Of a DNA stretch of 64,000 bases, positions 43,906 through 52,869 are shown in pieces. Origin of the DNA: Polynucleobacter victoriensis (GTDB taxonomy: Bacteria > Pseudomonadota > Gammaproteobacteria > Burkholderiales > Burkholderiaceae); NCBI RefSeq assembly GCF_900187875.1, contig NZ_FYEX01000001.1, positions 434,001 to 498,000 of the forward strand, read 5' to 3'. Each line of letters opens with the position of its first letter. Position 1 is the stretch's first letter. Both the position numbers and the translations under genes were made by a program. The notes below the pieces were generated by a model. It searched no databases, had not been told where the DNA came from, and saw only the letters and a list, made by a program, of their open reading frames with translations.

Positions 43906-44576
43906 GCGGATAACCTCTGCTCTAGTTTAAGGAGCTTTAAGGCCTCACGTTGATTAAGAATGTGCAACTTCATTAACTGCTCAGCGTTTTGCGCATCGCG
44001 TTTTTTGAGCGCGTCAAAAATACCTAAGTGCTCTCTACAAGACTCCTCAATACGTCCTTTGTGATGCAAGCTACGGTGCCGAGATAAGTTTAAGATTCTT
44101 CTTAGGTCATGCACCATGTGAGTTAGCCACTCATTACCCGCTAGAGTTTGTATAGCAATGTGTATCTCACGGTTGGTTGCGTAGTACTGATCAATTTTCT
44201 TTTCTTTGGCGTAGGCTTTTAGTTTGTTGTGTAGGTTTTCTAAAGACTGTATCTGTGCATCACTAGCTCGCTCTGCAGCTTCATAAGCACAACGCCCCTC
44301 TAACATTGCCATTAGAGGAAATATTTCATCAAGATCTTTTTCAGTTAACTCGGTGACGTAACAACCACGACGTGGCTCAATTCTTAATAAGCCTTCTGAA
44401 GCCAAAATACGAATAGCTTCTCTGAATGGCGTTCTAGATACACCCAGCTCTTCTGCCAACTTTTGTTCATCGATCCATGAACCAGGAGACAAAACACCAC
44501 CCGCAATCATGGAACGCAAGCGTTCCGTGACTTCTACATAAAGGGCTGTTTTGACTACTTTTAATGTCATATTCAT
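43902..44576 (-). CDS. matR: GntR-family regulator of malonate catabolism
   Basis: FadR-type repressor of 224 residues: a winged helix near residues 8-75 (LAEELGVSRTPFREAIRILASEGLLRIEPRRGCYV) and a C-terminal all-helical FCD ligand domain with metal-binding-type histidines. The ATG at 44576 is preferred over a TTG one codon earlier. It heads the malonate operon and overlaps malonyl-CoA decarboxylase by 4 bases. A TTGTATACA operator directly before its start implies autoregulation with malonate or malonyl-CoA as likely effector. Confidence 0.88.
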   Translation of the reverse strand: MNMTLKVVKTALYVEVTERLRSMIAGGVLSPGSWIDEQKLAEELGVSRTPFREAIRILASEGLLRIEPRRGCYVTELTEKDLDEIFPLMAMLEGRCAYEAAERASDAQIQSLENLHNKLKAYAKEKKIDQYYATNREIHIAIQTLAGNEWLTHMVHDLRRILNLSRHRSLHHKGRIEESCREHLGIFDALKKRDAQNAEQLMKLHILNQREALKLLKLEQRLSA

Positions 44577-44577
44577 C

Positions 44578-44608
44578 AATGTATTTTGTATACATTTTTG
44601 AATACATT
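44578..44608 (-). promoter_or_regulatory. Candidate MatR operator
   Basis: TTGTATACAT (44586-44595) lies inside an outer inverted repeat AATGTATT (44578-44585) and AATACATT (44601-44608), immediately before the matR start. It matches the TTGTATACA-type site described for MatR-like GntR proteins. Overlap with a possible -10 (TATACA on the minus strand) suggests repression. Confidence 0.7.
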
Positions 44609-44666
44609 AGTAAAAACCCTTAAAACATGGGGTAAGGAGGGAAACTACCTAGATAGTTAAAAAGAC

Positions 44667-45452
44667 TTAATGAGGTTTTCTAAAAATTAGATAGATACCG
44701 AAGCCAATCATCGGTACCGATAACCACTGCCCCATGCTTAGACCAAGGCTTAACAAGCCCAGGAAGCTATCGGGTTCACGGGCAAATTCAGCTAAGAATC
44801 TGAAAAGTCCATAGCCCAATAAGAAGACTCCTGATACCTGCCCCACTGTGCGCTGTTTGGCAGCGTAGATCCAGAGAACAAATCCAAGACATAGACCTTC
44901 GCCAACAAACTGATACAGCTGCGATGGATGTCGTGCCAACATATCACCTGCCTGAGGAAACACCATCGCCCATGGAAGATCTGTAGGACGACCCCAAAGT
45001 TCACCATTAATAAAGTTACCTAATCGACCAAATGCCAGACCAAAAGGAACTAATGGCGCAATTAAATCTGTGACCTGAAAAAATGTTTTACCTTCTTTTC
45101 TAGCGGTCCACCACATGGCTGCCAAAACACCTAAGAAACCACCATGGAAAGACATGCCGCCTTCCCATACTTTTAGTACGTCTAGAGGATTTGCCAAGTA
45201 GTGACCAGGCATATAAAAAATCACATACCCTAAACGCCCACCCAGAATGACACCCACCACGCCAGCAAATAAAAGATCTTCGATGTATTTATAGCTAAGA
45301 CCTTGAGATTGATATTGAACTTGTCCAACACGCCATTTACCCAATAGTAGAAATTGTGCAAAAGCCAACAAATACATCAAGCCATACCAATGTATGGCAA
45401 TCGGTCCCACGCTAATAGCAACTGGATCAAATTGTGGGTGCATCAAGGGCAT
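44667..45452 (-). CDS. lgt: Prolipoprotein diacylglyceryl transferase
   Basis: Inner-membrane enzyme that adds diacylglycerol to the lipobox cysteine of lipoproteins. Seven hydrophobic segments and the diagnostic HGGFLGVLAA (catalytic His) near residue 100 and GRLGNFINGELWGRPT near 140 are present in 261 residues. It stands alone between matR and holC. Substrates in this window would include the small FDH-operon lipoprotein. Confidence 0.96.
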   Translation of the reverse strand: MPLMHPQFDPVAISVGPIAIHWYGLMYLLAFAQFLLLGKWRVGQVQYQSQGLSYKYIEDLLFAGVVGVILGGRLGYVIFYMPGHYLANPLDVLKVWEGGMSFHGGFLGVLAAMWWTARKEGKTFFQVTDLIAPLVPFGLAFGRLGNFINGELWGRPTDLPWAMVFPQAGDMLARHPSQLYQFVGEGLCLGFVLWIYAAKQRTVGQVSGVFLLGYGLFRFLAEFAREPDSFLGLLSLGLSMGQWLSVPMIGFGIYLIFRKPH

Positions 45453-45493
45453 GATTTACTTTCTGTGAGTCTTCATTATTTTTGTAGTTAGTA

Positions 45494-45958
45494 TCACTGA
45501 CCACTTTGATCAAAGTTATGCAACTCATGTCCTTGGTCACGATAAGCTTTGTAACGCTCACGACCTGCTTGGCGATCTGCCTCATCAGTAGAAACTATTT
45601 CAACAATACGCGGAAATCTTGCCGCTAAGTTTTCAACAGATTTAGGTAAATTTCTACCCACATGAATCAAGACATCACCATGAGGTAAGGCATCCAACTC
45701 TGGAGCCTCAAAACTTTCCACTAAAACAATAGGGGTTTCGATTGCAAAATCATCAGCACCCCAGGCATGAGGTAAAAAGTCTGAGGCGCTAAATGTCCAT
45801 AACTGAGTATCTAGCTCGCGCAAGAATTCTTTTGAGCCTACCACCACGATGTTTCTCATGGGCAAGTCCTCACGCGGACTTGCCATGATTTTACGAATCA
45901 AGCGGCAACTATAGAGCGGCTTGTTATTAACTTGGCTATGGAAATCTATTCTGGCCAT
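45494..45958 (-). CDS. holC: DNA polymerase III chi subunit
   Basis: Clamp-loader-associated subunit that links polymerase III holoenzyme to SSB. The 154-residue protein begins MARIDFHSQVNNKPLYSCRLIRK, typical for HolC, and has the WTFSASDFLPHAWG block near residue 54 and a C-terminal YRDQGHELHNFD tail. It starts 10 bases after pepA, the normal pepA-holC arrangement of proteobacteria. Confidence 0.92.
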   Translation of the reverse strand: MARIDFHSQVNNKPLYSCRLIRKIMASPREDLPMRNIVVVGSKEFLRELDTQLWTFSASDFLPHAWGADDFAIETPIVLVESFEAPELDALPHGDVLIHVGRNLPKSVENLAARFPRIVEIVSTDEADRQAGRERYKAYRDQGHELHNFDQSGQ

Positions 45959-45968
45959 CTGTTATGAC

Positions 45969-47519
45969 TTAGGCCAAAAGATAGTTAACTAACAAAGGTA
46001 CTGGTCTACCTGTTGCACCTTTAGCCGCACCACTCTTCCAAGCCGTACCTGCAATATCTAGATGCGCCCAAGTATATTTTTCTGTGTAGCGTGCCAAGAA
46101 ACAAGCAGCCGTGATACTGCCCGCAGGACGACCACCAATATTTGCCATATCTGCAAAATTTGATTTCAACTGCTCTTGATAAGCACTATCCAAAGGCATG
46201 CGCCAGACCGTGTCTTGAGAGGTTCTACCCGCACTTAATAAACCTTCAGCCAACGCGTCATCATCAGAGAACATACCTGAATGCACCGCACCCAAGGCAA
46301 TCACACAAGCACCAGTCAAGGTCGCAATATCAATCACTGCCGCAGGCTTAAATCGCTCCACATAAGTCAATGCATCACAGAGAATTAAACGACCTTCAGC
46401 ATCGGTATTAAGAATTTCAATTGTTTGACCAGACATGCTGGTCACGATGTCACCAGGACGCGTGGCGTGAGCTGATGGCATGTTTTCGCAAGTTGGAATA
46501 ACACCAATCACGTTACGCTTAAGCTTAAGCTCACCAATTGCTTGCATGGTTCCCAACACAGATGCAGCACCACACATGTCGTACTTCATCTCATCCATGC
46601 CCTCGCCCGGCTTTAATGAAATACCACCAGTATCAAACGTAATACCTTTACCTACCAATACTGTTGGCGCCTCTTTAAGAGCGGCACCTTGATGACGAAT
46701 CACAATGAACTGTGGGGGTGTCAAAGCACCTTGAGCCACCGCCAAGAAAGCACCCATTTTTAATGCTTCGATTTCTTTACGACCCAACACTTCGACTTTA
46801 AAACCAAATTCTTTACCTAGCTTTTTGGCTGTTTGAGCCAAATAGCTAGGGGTACAAATATTTGGGGGTAAGTTACTCAAATCTTTTGTGAGATCCATGC
46901 CATTTGCAATTGCCATGCCTTCAGCCACAGCTTTTTGCAAATCCTTGTTATTTTTTGCATGACTTGCAATGGTTAACTGAGTCAGCTTCGATGGCTTGTC
47001 ACTTGGCTTGGTTTTTAGATGTGTGTGACGTGCGCCAAATTTATAAACATGATCACGAGCCAATTGAACCAACAAACGCGCTTGAGTTAAGCCATCGCTT
47101 GCAGATAGATCTTCAAAAACCCATAAAGCATTTTTTGCGTTAGTAGCTGTTAATACTTTTAAACCAGCCTGCATCCATTTAGAAAAACCTGGGTTGCTAA
47201 CTTTAGCCTTTGATGACTTTGGCTCATCCCCGGTAGAAACCAGGAGCAAACGCTCTGCTTTTAAGCCTAATTTAGCCCAAGCATCTGTAGAAGTTAATAA
47301 CAAGGTACTACCTGCTTTTGACTCTAAATCACCTTGCTCAACTGCTTTTGCAATTGCACCGTGGGTGGCAGTATTGAGGGTAGCTAATGGACCAGTTAAT
47401 TTTTTAGGGCTCTTAATCGCCAACCCATCAAATGCCAAAACAAGGCATGCTGTGGCTTGATTCATTTGGGCTTTAATGCCTAAAGAGCCCTCTGCAAATA
47501 CTTTCGTGCTACATTCCAT
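45969..47519 (-). CDS. pepA: Leucyl aminopeptidase
   Basis: M17 zinc/manganese cytosolic aminopeptidase. The signature NTDAEGRL is near residue 362, with VGKGITFDTGGISLKPGEGMDEM (metal-binding Lys/Asp) near 280. I use the ATG at 47519 (MECSTKVFAEG, 516 residues), preceded by AAGGAAA; a longer frame adds 13 unrelated residues in the divergent promoter with lptF. Followed by holC. Confidence 0.95.
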   Translation of the reverse strand: MECSTKVFAEGSLGIKAQMNQATACLVLAFDGLAIKSPKKLTGPLATLNTATHGAIAKAVEQGDLESKAGSTLLLTSTDAWAKLGLKAERLLLVSTGDEPKSSKAKVSNPGFSKWMQAGLKVLTATNAKNALWVFEDLSASDGLTQARLLVQLARDHVYKFGARHTHLKTKPSDKPSKLTQLTIASHAKNNKDLQKAVAEGMAIANGMDLTKDLSNLPPNICTPSYLAQTAKKLGKEFGFKVEVLGRKEIEALKMGAFLAVAQGALTPPQFIVIRHQGAALKEAPTVLVGKGITFDTGGISLKPGEGMDEMKYDMCGAASVLGTMQAIGELKLKRNVIGVIPTCENMPSAHATRPGDIVTSMSGQTIEILNTDAEGRLILCDALTYVERFKPAAVIDIATLTGACVIALGAVHSGMFSDDDALAEGLLSAGRTSQDTVWRMPLDSAYQEQLKSNFADMANIGGRPAGSITAACFLARYTEKYTWAHLDIAGTAWKSGAAKGATGRPVPLLVNYLLA

Positions 47520-47580
47520 GTGCTTTCCTTTATACAAGGGAATTTTTGATACTTTCAATTATCGCCTAGCTTCGCTTTTT

Positions 47581-48696
47581 ATGATTTTTAAGAGAGCCCT
47601 ACGACAAGAACTCAATTTCACCACAGGTGTGGTGTTCATGGTTTTGGTCACGCTCGTTTTAACAAATTTAGTGGTAAGAGTATTAGCTAACGCCACCAGC
47701 GGTCTAGCAAATCCGAAAGATGCTGTTGTACTAATTGGTCTGGGCATGATCAATTATTTACCAATATTACTTACGGCTTCACTTTTTATCGCTATTTTAA
47801 TTGTGCTAACTCGTTGGTACAAAGATTCAGAAATGGTCATTTGGCAAAGTGCAGGCATTGGTTTGTTTAGCATCCTCAAACCAATTATTTACTTTTCTAT
47901 ACCTGTTGCATTTGCAATTGCTGCTCTCTCAATTTTCATATCCCCATGGGCAAACCAACAGTCAGCCACCATCAAGCAACGTTTCCAACAACGTGATGAC
48001 ATTTCCATGCTGGCTCCAGGACAATTTAGAGAATCATCTGGCAACAATCGAGTGTTCTTTATTGAGAGTATTAATCCAGAAACAGAAATCATAAAAAATG
48101 TCTTTGTTACTGACTTTGGTAAAGATAAACAGCGCGTAGCAGTTGCCAAAGAAGGTTTCATCGAGAGAAATGCTGATGGCGATAAGACCCTCACACTTCA
48201 ACTAGGTCGCCGCTACGAGGGCACACCTGGAAATACAGACTTCAGAATCACTGAATTTAATAAATACACAGTTAAATTAGAAGATAAAGTTGTCAATCCA
48301 GATATCACCAGCCCGAACACTATGCCAATTTGGGTTTTGTTACAAGACTTAAGCATTCAGAATCTTGCGGAAATTCTTTGGCGCATTGGAGTGCCAATGA
48401 TGTCATTAGCTTTGGTGATTATTGCCATTCCCTTGTCATACACAGACCCACGCAAAGGTCGTTACACCGGCCTAATCATGGCCGTGTTAATTTACTTCTC
48501 ATACTCAAACGTTTTAAATTTGATGCAGGCTTGGGTAAGAGTTGGAAAAATTAATTTCTCTATTGCCGCATGGTTGCCACATGTGATTGCCGTGATACTA
48601 GGTCTAGCGTTCTTGTACTTTAGAGAAAACAGGTCCGTGACTTTACGTAACTATCAGCATCATTGGCTTAAGTGGAAAAAGGCCAAAGGTCATTAA
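47581..48696 (+). CDS. lptF: LPS export permease LptF
   Basis: One of the two membrane subunits of the LptB2FG lipopolysaccharide extractor. The MIFKRALRQELNFTTGVVFMVL start is characteristic, so the longer frame reading back into pepA is rejected (371 residues). Six membrane helices flank a periplasmic beta-jellyroll domain (about residues 125-245). lptG follows after two bases. Divergent from pepA, 61 bases between starts. Confidence 0.94.
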   Translation: MIFKRALRQELNFTTGVVFMVLVTLVLTNLVVRVLANATSGLANPKDAVVLIGLGMINYLPILLTASLFIAILIVLTRWYKDSEMVIWQSAGIGLFSILKPIIYFSIPVAFAIAALSIFISPWANQQSATIKQRFQQRDDISMLAPGQFRESSGNNRVFFIESINPETEIIKNVFVTDFGKDKQRVAVAKEGFIERNADGDKTLTLQLGRRYEGTPGNTDFRITEFNKYTVKLEDKVVNPDITSPNTMPIWVLLQDLSIQNLAEILWRIGVPMMSLALVIIAIPLSYTDPRKGRYTGLIMAVLIYFSYSNVLNLMQAWVRVGKINFSIAAWLPHVIAVILGLAFLYFRENRSVTLRNYQHHWLKWKKAKGH

Positions 48697-48698
48697 TC

Positions 48699-49859
48699 AT
48701 GTGGCAAAAATTATTTCCTCTTGTTTATGAGCGCTACATAGCAAAACAAATTTATTTGTCATTTGCTTTTATTCTGTTTGCCCTCACCTCATTATTTGTT
48801 TTCTTTGATTTCATTGCAGAAATCAAAGATACCAATACCACTTATTCAGTGGCGTTAGCATTTCTAACAGTTTTAATGCGTGTACCAAGTCGCTTAGTTG
48901 AAATTATTCCTATAGCTGGTTTGATTGGTGGCATTTATGTGATGGCCAATATGGCTGCACTCTCCGAATACACCATCTTGCGTATTGCTGGCCTAGATAC
49001 AAAAAAAGCTTTAGTGACCTTGATGAAAATAGCAGCACCAATTGCTTTGCTAATTTTATTAATGAGTGAGGTACTAGGGCCATTTACCGAGGGTCTTTCA
49101 AAAAATATTCGTCTTAGCGCTCTTAATCAAGGTAAAGAAGCGCTGGAATTTCGCTCTGGGGCCTGGATCAAAGATAAGCTTCGTGGCAGCGATGGCAAAG
49201 GTGAAGTAAAGAACGGAATTCGTTATATCAATGTGGGCTCTCTAGAAGGCAGCCAGCTTATACGCGGTTTTAGAATGTACGAATTTAATGACCAGTATGG
49301 TCTGCTAGTAACTCGTACAGCAGAGACTGTAGAGTTTATTGGCGGCGGTATGTGGCGACTAAAAGACGTTACAGAAACAAGATTTACTGAAATTGCCAGT
49401 GGCAATCATTTAGATCCCAGCTTTACAACACAAATCAAAAAAACAGATACCTTAGATATTGAGACAGAAGTTAGCCCTCAGTTACTCGGAGCCCTTCTGA
49501 TCAAACCAGATCGTCTGTCGATCATTGATTTATTCAATTACATCAATCACCTTAAAGAAAATAAGCAGGACTATCAGCGTTACGCGATTTCTTTTTGGAA
49601 AAAAGTGATTTACCCCTTCACAATTTTGGTGATGTTGGCATTGGCTTTGCCATTTGCTTACCTGCAAACTCGTTCAGGCGCTATTGGTTACAAAGTCTTC
49701 GGCGGCATCATGCTCGGCATCAGTTTCCAACTCTTTAATAGCCTGTTTTCTCACTTAGGCTTGCTTGGGGAGTGGCCTGCATTGGTGAGTGCCATTACAC
49801 CAGCGATGATCTACTTCATCTTGGCACTGGTTGGCATACGCTGGGTTTCCAAAGTTTGA
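48699..49859 (+). CDS. lptG: LPS export permease LptG
   Basis: Partner of LptF in the LPS transport ABC complex: six helices in two groups of three around a periplasmic jellyroll domain (about residues 130-270). The ATG at 48699 (MWQKLFPLVYERYIAKQI, 386 residues) comes two bases after the lptF stop. The C-terminal FGGIMLGISFQLFNSLFSHLGLL segment is typical of LptG. Confidence 0.94.
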   Translation: MWQKLFPLVYERYIAKQIYLSFAFILFALTSLFVFFDFIAEIKDTNTTYSVALAFLTVLMRVPSRLVEIIPIAGLIGGIYVMANMAALSEYTILRIAGLDTKKALVTLMKIAAPIALLILLMSEVLGPFTEGLSKNIRLSALNQGKEALEFRSGAWIKDKLRGSDGKGEVKNGIRYINVGSLEGSQLIRGFRMYEFNDQYGLLVTRTAETVEFIGGGMWRLKDVTETRFTEIASGNHLDPSFTTQIKKTDTLDIETEVSPQLLGALLIKPDRLSIIDLFNYINHLKENKQDYQRYAISFWKKVIYPFTILVMLALALPFAYLQTRSGAIGYKVFGGIMLGISFQLFNSLFSHLGLLGEWPALVSAITPAMIYFILALVGIRWVSKV

Positions 49860-49894
49860 GTATTTAAGTTTTTTGCATTATTTCTACAAATAAT

Positions 49895-49922
49895 ATTAAA
49901 TCGATTTAATATACGATTTAAT
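49895..49922. promoter_or_regulatory. Palindrome upstream of the CysB-like gene
   Basis: ATTAAATCGATTTAAT (49895-49910) is a perfect 16-base palindrome, and its right half recurs as CGATTTAAT at 49914-49922. It lies 20-50 bases before the start of a LysR-type regulator, a common place for an autoregulatory operator. Binding is inferred. Confidence 0.5.
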
Positions 49923-49942
49923 ACATATAGAGATGATTGCTC

Positions 49943-50884
49943 ATGAACTTACATCAATTTAGATTTGTCAGGGAAGCCGTTCGACAAAACTTCAACCTCA
50001 CTGAGGCAGCTAAGACTCTGTTCACGTCTCAGCCAGGCGTCTCAAAAGCAATTTTGGAACTTGAGGATGAGTTAGGCGTTGATATCTTTCGCCGCCACGG
50101 CAAAAGAATTAGAAGCCTAACTGAACCAGGCAAGCGCATCCTGACTTCTATCGAGAGAATTTTGATCGAAGTTGAAACACTCAAACGCGTGGGTAAAGAT
50201 TTTGCCGCTCAAGATCAGGGTAACTTTGTGATTGCCACCACCCATACACAAGCGCGTTACGCCTTACCTAAAGTATTAACTGAATTCACCAAGCGCTTTC
50301 CTAAAGTACGCGTGAGCATTCAACAGGGCAGCCCACAACAAATTGCTGATATGTTGATTCACGATCAAGCAGATATTGCGATTGCTACCGAGGGTATTGC
50401 TGGTATCGATGGTCTGTTAGCTCTACCAGGTTATCAATGGCAACACGTGATCGCGGTTCAGCCAGAACACCCTCTTCTATCTAAGAAAAATGTTTCTTTG
50501 GAAGACTTGGTGGAATATCCCATCATTACATATGACAAAGCCTTCGCTGGTAGAACAAAGATTGATAAAGCGTTCAACAGCAAAAATCTAAGACCTGATG
50601 TGGTGTTAGAGGCTATTGACGCGGACGTAATCAAAACTTATGTAGAAACTGGTATGGGTATTGGCATTGTGGCTGGAGTTGCTTATGACGCTGAACGCGA
50701 TCGCAATTTAAGAGTGATTCCAGCAGGTCACTTGTTTGGCAATAACGTCACCAAGATTGCCGTCAAACAAAATGCTTACCTACGCTCTTTTGTTTATACC
50801 TTTATTGAATTGTTCTCACCAACCTTGACTCGCAAGCTAGTCGATCAGGCCATGTCTGGCGAAAACGTGGATTACCAGATTTAA
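49943..50884 (+). CDS. cysB: CysB-like LysR-type transcriptional regulator
   Basis: DNA-binding regulator of sulfur assimilation genes. The MNLHQFRFVREAVRQNFNLTEAAKTLFTSQPGVSKAILELEDELGVDIF helix-turn-helix region is characteristic of CysB/Cbl, followed by an effector domain with TTHTQARYALP (sulfate/acetylserine site) near residue 100 (313 residues). I prefer ATG 49943 to the TTG two codons earlier. CysB versus Cbl cannot be decided here. It is monocistronic, and no cys genes are adjacent. Confidence 0.9.
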   Translation: MNLHQFRFVREAVRQNFNLTEAAKTLFTSQPGVSKAILELEDELGVDIFRRHGKRIRSLTEPGKRILTSIERILIEVETLKRVGKDFAAQDQGNFVIATTHTQARYALPKVLTEFTKRFPKVRVSIQQGSPQQIADMLIHDQADIAIATEGIAGIDGLLALPGYQWQHVIAVQPEHPLLSKKNVSLEDLVEYPIITYDKAFAGRTKIDKAFNSKNLRPDVVLEAIDADVIKTYVETGMGIGIVAGVAYDAERDRNLRVIPAGHLFGNNVTKIAVKQNAYLRSFVYTFIELFSPTLTRKLVDQAMSGENVDYQI

Positions 50885-50938
50885 TTAAAAACACTGCTTA
50901 TTTTTATTGAGTCTTTTATTTTTTGGTTTTGATTTTTT

Positions 50939-51766
50939 TTATGAGATTTCATAGCTAGCACCAGGGTACTGGGCTAGCTTTTCTACCAAATATGGCATGA
51001 TTTCCTGCATTGTGTCTTTGAGAGTCCAAGGCGGATTAATGATGAAAAGACCGCTACCCAACATGCCAAAACCTTTTTCATCAGGCTCTTGAACTGTCAT
51101 CGCAATGTTGAGTGTCTTTTCTGATAACTTGCGTAGTGACTCGAGCATGCGAATGTGGTCGCCTCTTGTCAAAATCGGATACCAAACGACATACACACCT
51201 TCAGCAAATCTTGCCAAACCCTCTTGTAGAGCATCAACTACTTTAGGGTAATCAGTTTTAATCTCGTAGGGTGGATCCATAAAGATCACAGCTCTGCGAG
51301 TTGGTGGCGGCAATAAGGCTTTTAATGATGCAAACCCATCGCTTTTGAATAATTTAGCCTGACGATCGCGCTCAAAGTTTTCTTGCAAGATATCAAAGTC
51401 AGTTGGATGCAACTCAAAGAGGCGCATGCGATCATCTGTTCGAATGGTTCTGCGAATAACTTCAGGTGAACCTGGATACAAACTCCAATCCCCTTTGTTA
51501 TTACATAACTGAATCAAGTTCATGTACTCGCGCAACACTGGCGGCAAATCATCACAATCCCACAAACGTGCCACACCATCTAGATATTCTGATTTTGTGT
51601 TGGCATAGTCAGATGCCAATGAATACATGCCAGCACCTGCATGGGTATCGATGACCCAATAAGGCTTATCCTTTTGATTCATGTACATCAAAATTTGCTG
51701 AAGCACACAATGCTTTAAGACATCAGCATGATTGCCTGCATGAAAAGCGTGACGGTATGCAAGCAT
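50939..51766 (-). CDS. rlmJ: 23S rRNA (adenine-2030-N6) methyltransferase
   Basis: Methylates A2030 of 23S rRNA. Starts MLAYRHAFHAGNHADVLKHCVL, diagnostic for RlmJ, with DTHAGAG (SAM motif) near residue 40 and the N6-MTase motif DPPYE near 165 (275 residues). It is alone between the CysB-like gene (convergent) and tRNA-Leu. The 54-base gap to the CysB-like gene is T-rich without a hairpin. Confidence 0.95.
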   Translation of the reverse strand: MLAYRHAFHAGNHADVLKHCVLQQILMYMNQKDKPYWVIDTHAGAGMYSLASDYANTKSEYLDGVARLWDCDDLPPVLREYMNLIQLCNNKGDWSLYPGSPEVIRRTIRTDDRMRLFELHPTDFDILQENFERDRQAKLFKSDGFASLKALLPPPTRRAVIFMDPPYEIKTDYPKVVDALQEGLARFAEGVYVVWYPILTRGDHIRMLESLRKLSEKTLNIAMTVQEPDEKGFGMLGSGLFIINPPWTLKDTMQEIMPYLVEKLAQYPGASYEIS

Positions 51767-51821
51767 TGGTCTGTGTAGTTAACTGAAATGAGTGTTGGTC
51801 AGAATGACATGGATGCAATTT

Positions 51822-51907
51822 TGGTGCCGCGGGACGGACTCGAACCGTCACACCTTTTGGGCGGGAGATTTTGAGTCTCCTGTGTCTACCAATTTCACCA
51901 CCGCGGC
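51822..51907 (-). tRNA. tRNA-Leu (anticodon CAA)
   Basis: Reading the minus strand: a GCCGCGG/CCGCGGC acceptor stem, TGGTGAAATTGGTAGACACA D-arm, anticodon stem GGAGA/TCTCC with loop CTCAAAA (CAA at 34-36), a long variable arm, the GGTTCGAGTCC T-arm, and encoded CCA. The variable arm marks it as a class II tRNA. It reads UUG codons. Confidence 0.97.
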
Positions 51908-51957
51908 ATGCACCTTTTAAGTACTTTTTTAAGCACCAACTGCAGGTAAGACCGCTA

Positions 51958-52836
51958 TTATGCCTCAAGTACCTTAAGAAGTGAAGATGTATCGTCGTAC
52001 CCCCACCCAGCATCCATGAGCTTTTCTAACTGGCGAGCCACTGTTTGCAAGGCTGGCATGTCCAAATTAGCTGCCTGGGCAGCATCTTTTACCAAGAAGA
52101 AATCCTTGGCATGTAAACGCGCCTCAATGCCAGCTTTAAAGTCTCTACCCACCATCTTCGGACCCATTAAATCGAGCATGCGGCTACCGGCCATCCCGCC
52201 AGAAATTGCCTCAAATACCTTCTGTAAATCTGCCCCATTCGATGCTGCAAATCGCAAGGATTCAGCAACCCCTTGAATGTTGATCACCTGGGCAATCTGA
52301 TTGCATAACTTGGCAACCTGCCCATGACCAACCGCTCCGATATGCGTAATTGTTTTGGCGTAGTTTTTAACAATCTCTTTCACTTTTGCCACGTCTGCAT
52401 CAGCACCACCTAACATCATGACCAATGTGCCCTCGGTTGCAGCTTTCACACCACCACTGACAGGTGCATCAACATAGCTAACATTTTTACCAGCCATAAT
52501 GGCAGCAATCTCTTTCGTGCCTTGAGGATCAATGGTGCTGTGATCTATACAAATTGCTCCAGGCTTAGCAGTGGCTATGACAGAATTTTTACCTGCATGT
52601 AAAACCTCAGCAACGTCTTGGGTACTCATCACATTGGTAATAATGAAATCGGCTCCATCAGCAGCCTCCGCAGGAGAGGCGCAAGGGATTGCCCCAGCAT
52701 CCACCAAATGCTTGGCTTCGTTTTGATAGACCTCAGGACGTCTGGCATAAATCCTTAGCTGGTGGCCCGCTTTTAATAAATAACCAATCATGGGGCGACC
52801 CATATTGCCCAGACCAATGAATGCAATCGTGCTCAT
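51958..52836 (-). CDS. 3-hydroxyisobutyrate dehydrogenase-family oxidoreductase
   Basis: NAD(P)-dependent beta-hydroxyacid dehydrogenase of 292 residues: FIGLGNMGRPM dinucleotide loop at residues 6-16, DAPVSGGVKAATEGTL substrate loop near 120, catalytic lysine in GQVAKLCNQ near 172, and a helical C-terminal half. It could be tartronate semialdehyde reductase (GlxR), 3-hydroxyisobutyrate dehydrogenase or glyoxylate reductase. No pathway genes are adjacent except a quinone oxidoreductase 33 bases upstream in the same direction. Confidence 0.88.
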   Translation of the reverse strand: MSTIAFIGLGNMGRPMIGYLLKAGHQLRIYARRPEVYQNEAKHLVDAGAIPCASPAEAADGADFIITNVMSTQDVAEVLHAGKNSVIATAKPGAICIDHSTIDPQGTKEIAAIMAGKNVSYVDAPVSGGVKAATEGTLVMMLGGADADVAKVKEIVKNYAKTITHIGAVGHGQVAKLCNQIAQVINIQGVAESLRFAASNGADLQKVFEAISGGMAGSRMLDLMGPKMVGRDFKAGIEARLHAKDFFLVKDAAQAANLDMPALQTVARQLEKLMDAGWGYDDTSSLLKVLEA

Positions 52837-52869
52837 TTGTATCCTCTAATTTTTAAGTGTCTATTTGTA

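Noticed and set aside
44644..44659. AACTA/TAGTT inverted repeat after lgt
   Set aside because: Five AT-rich pairs with no clean T run; too weak to call.
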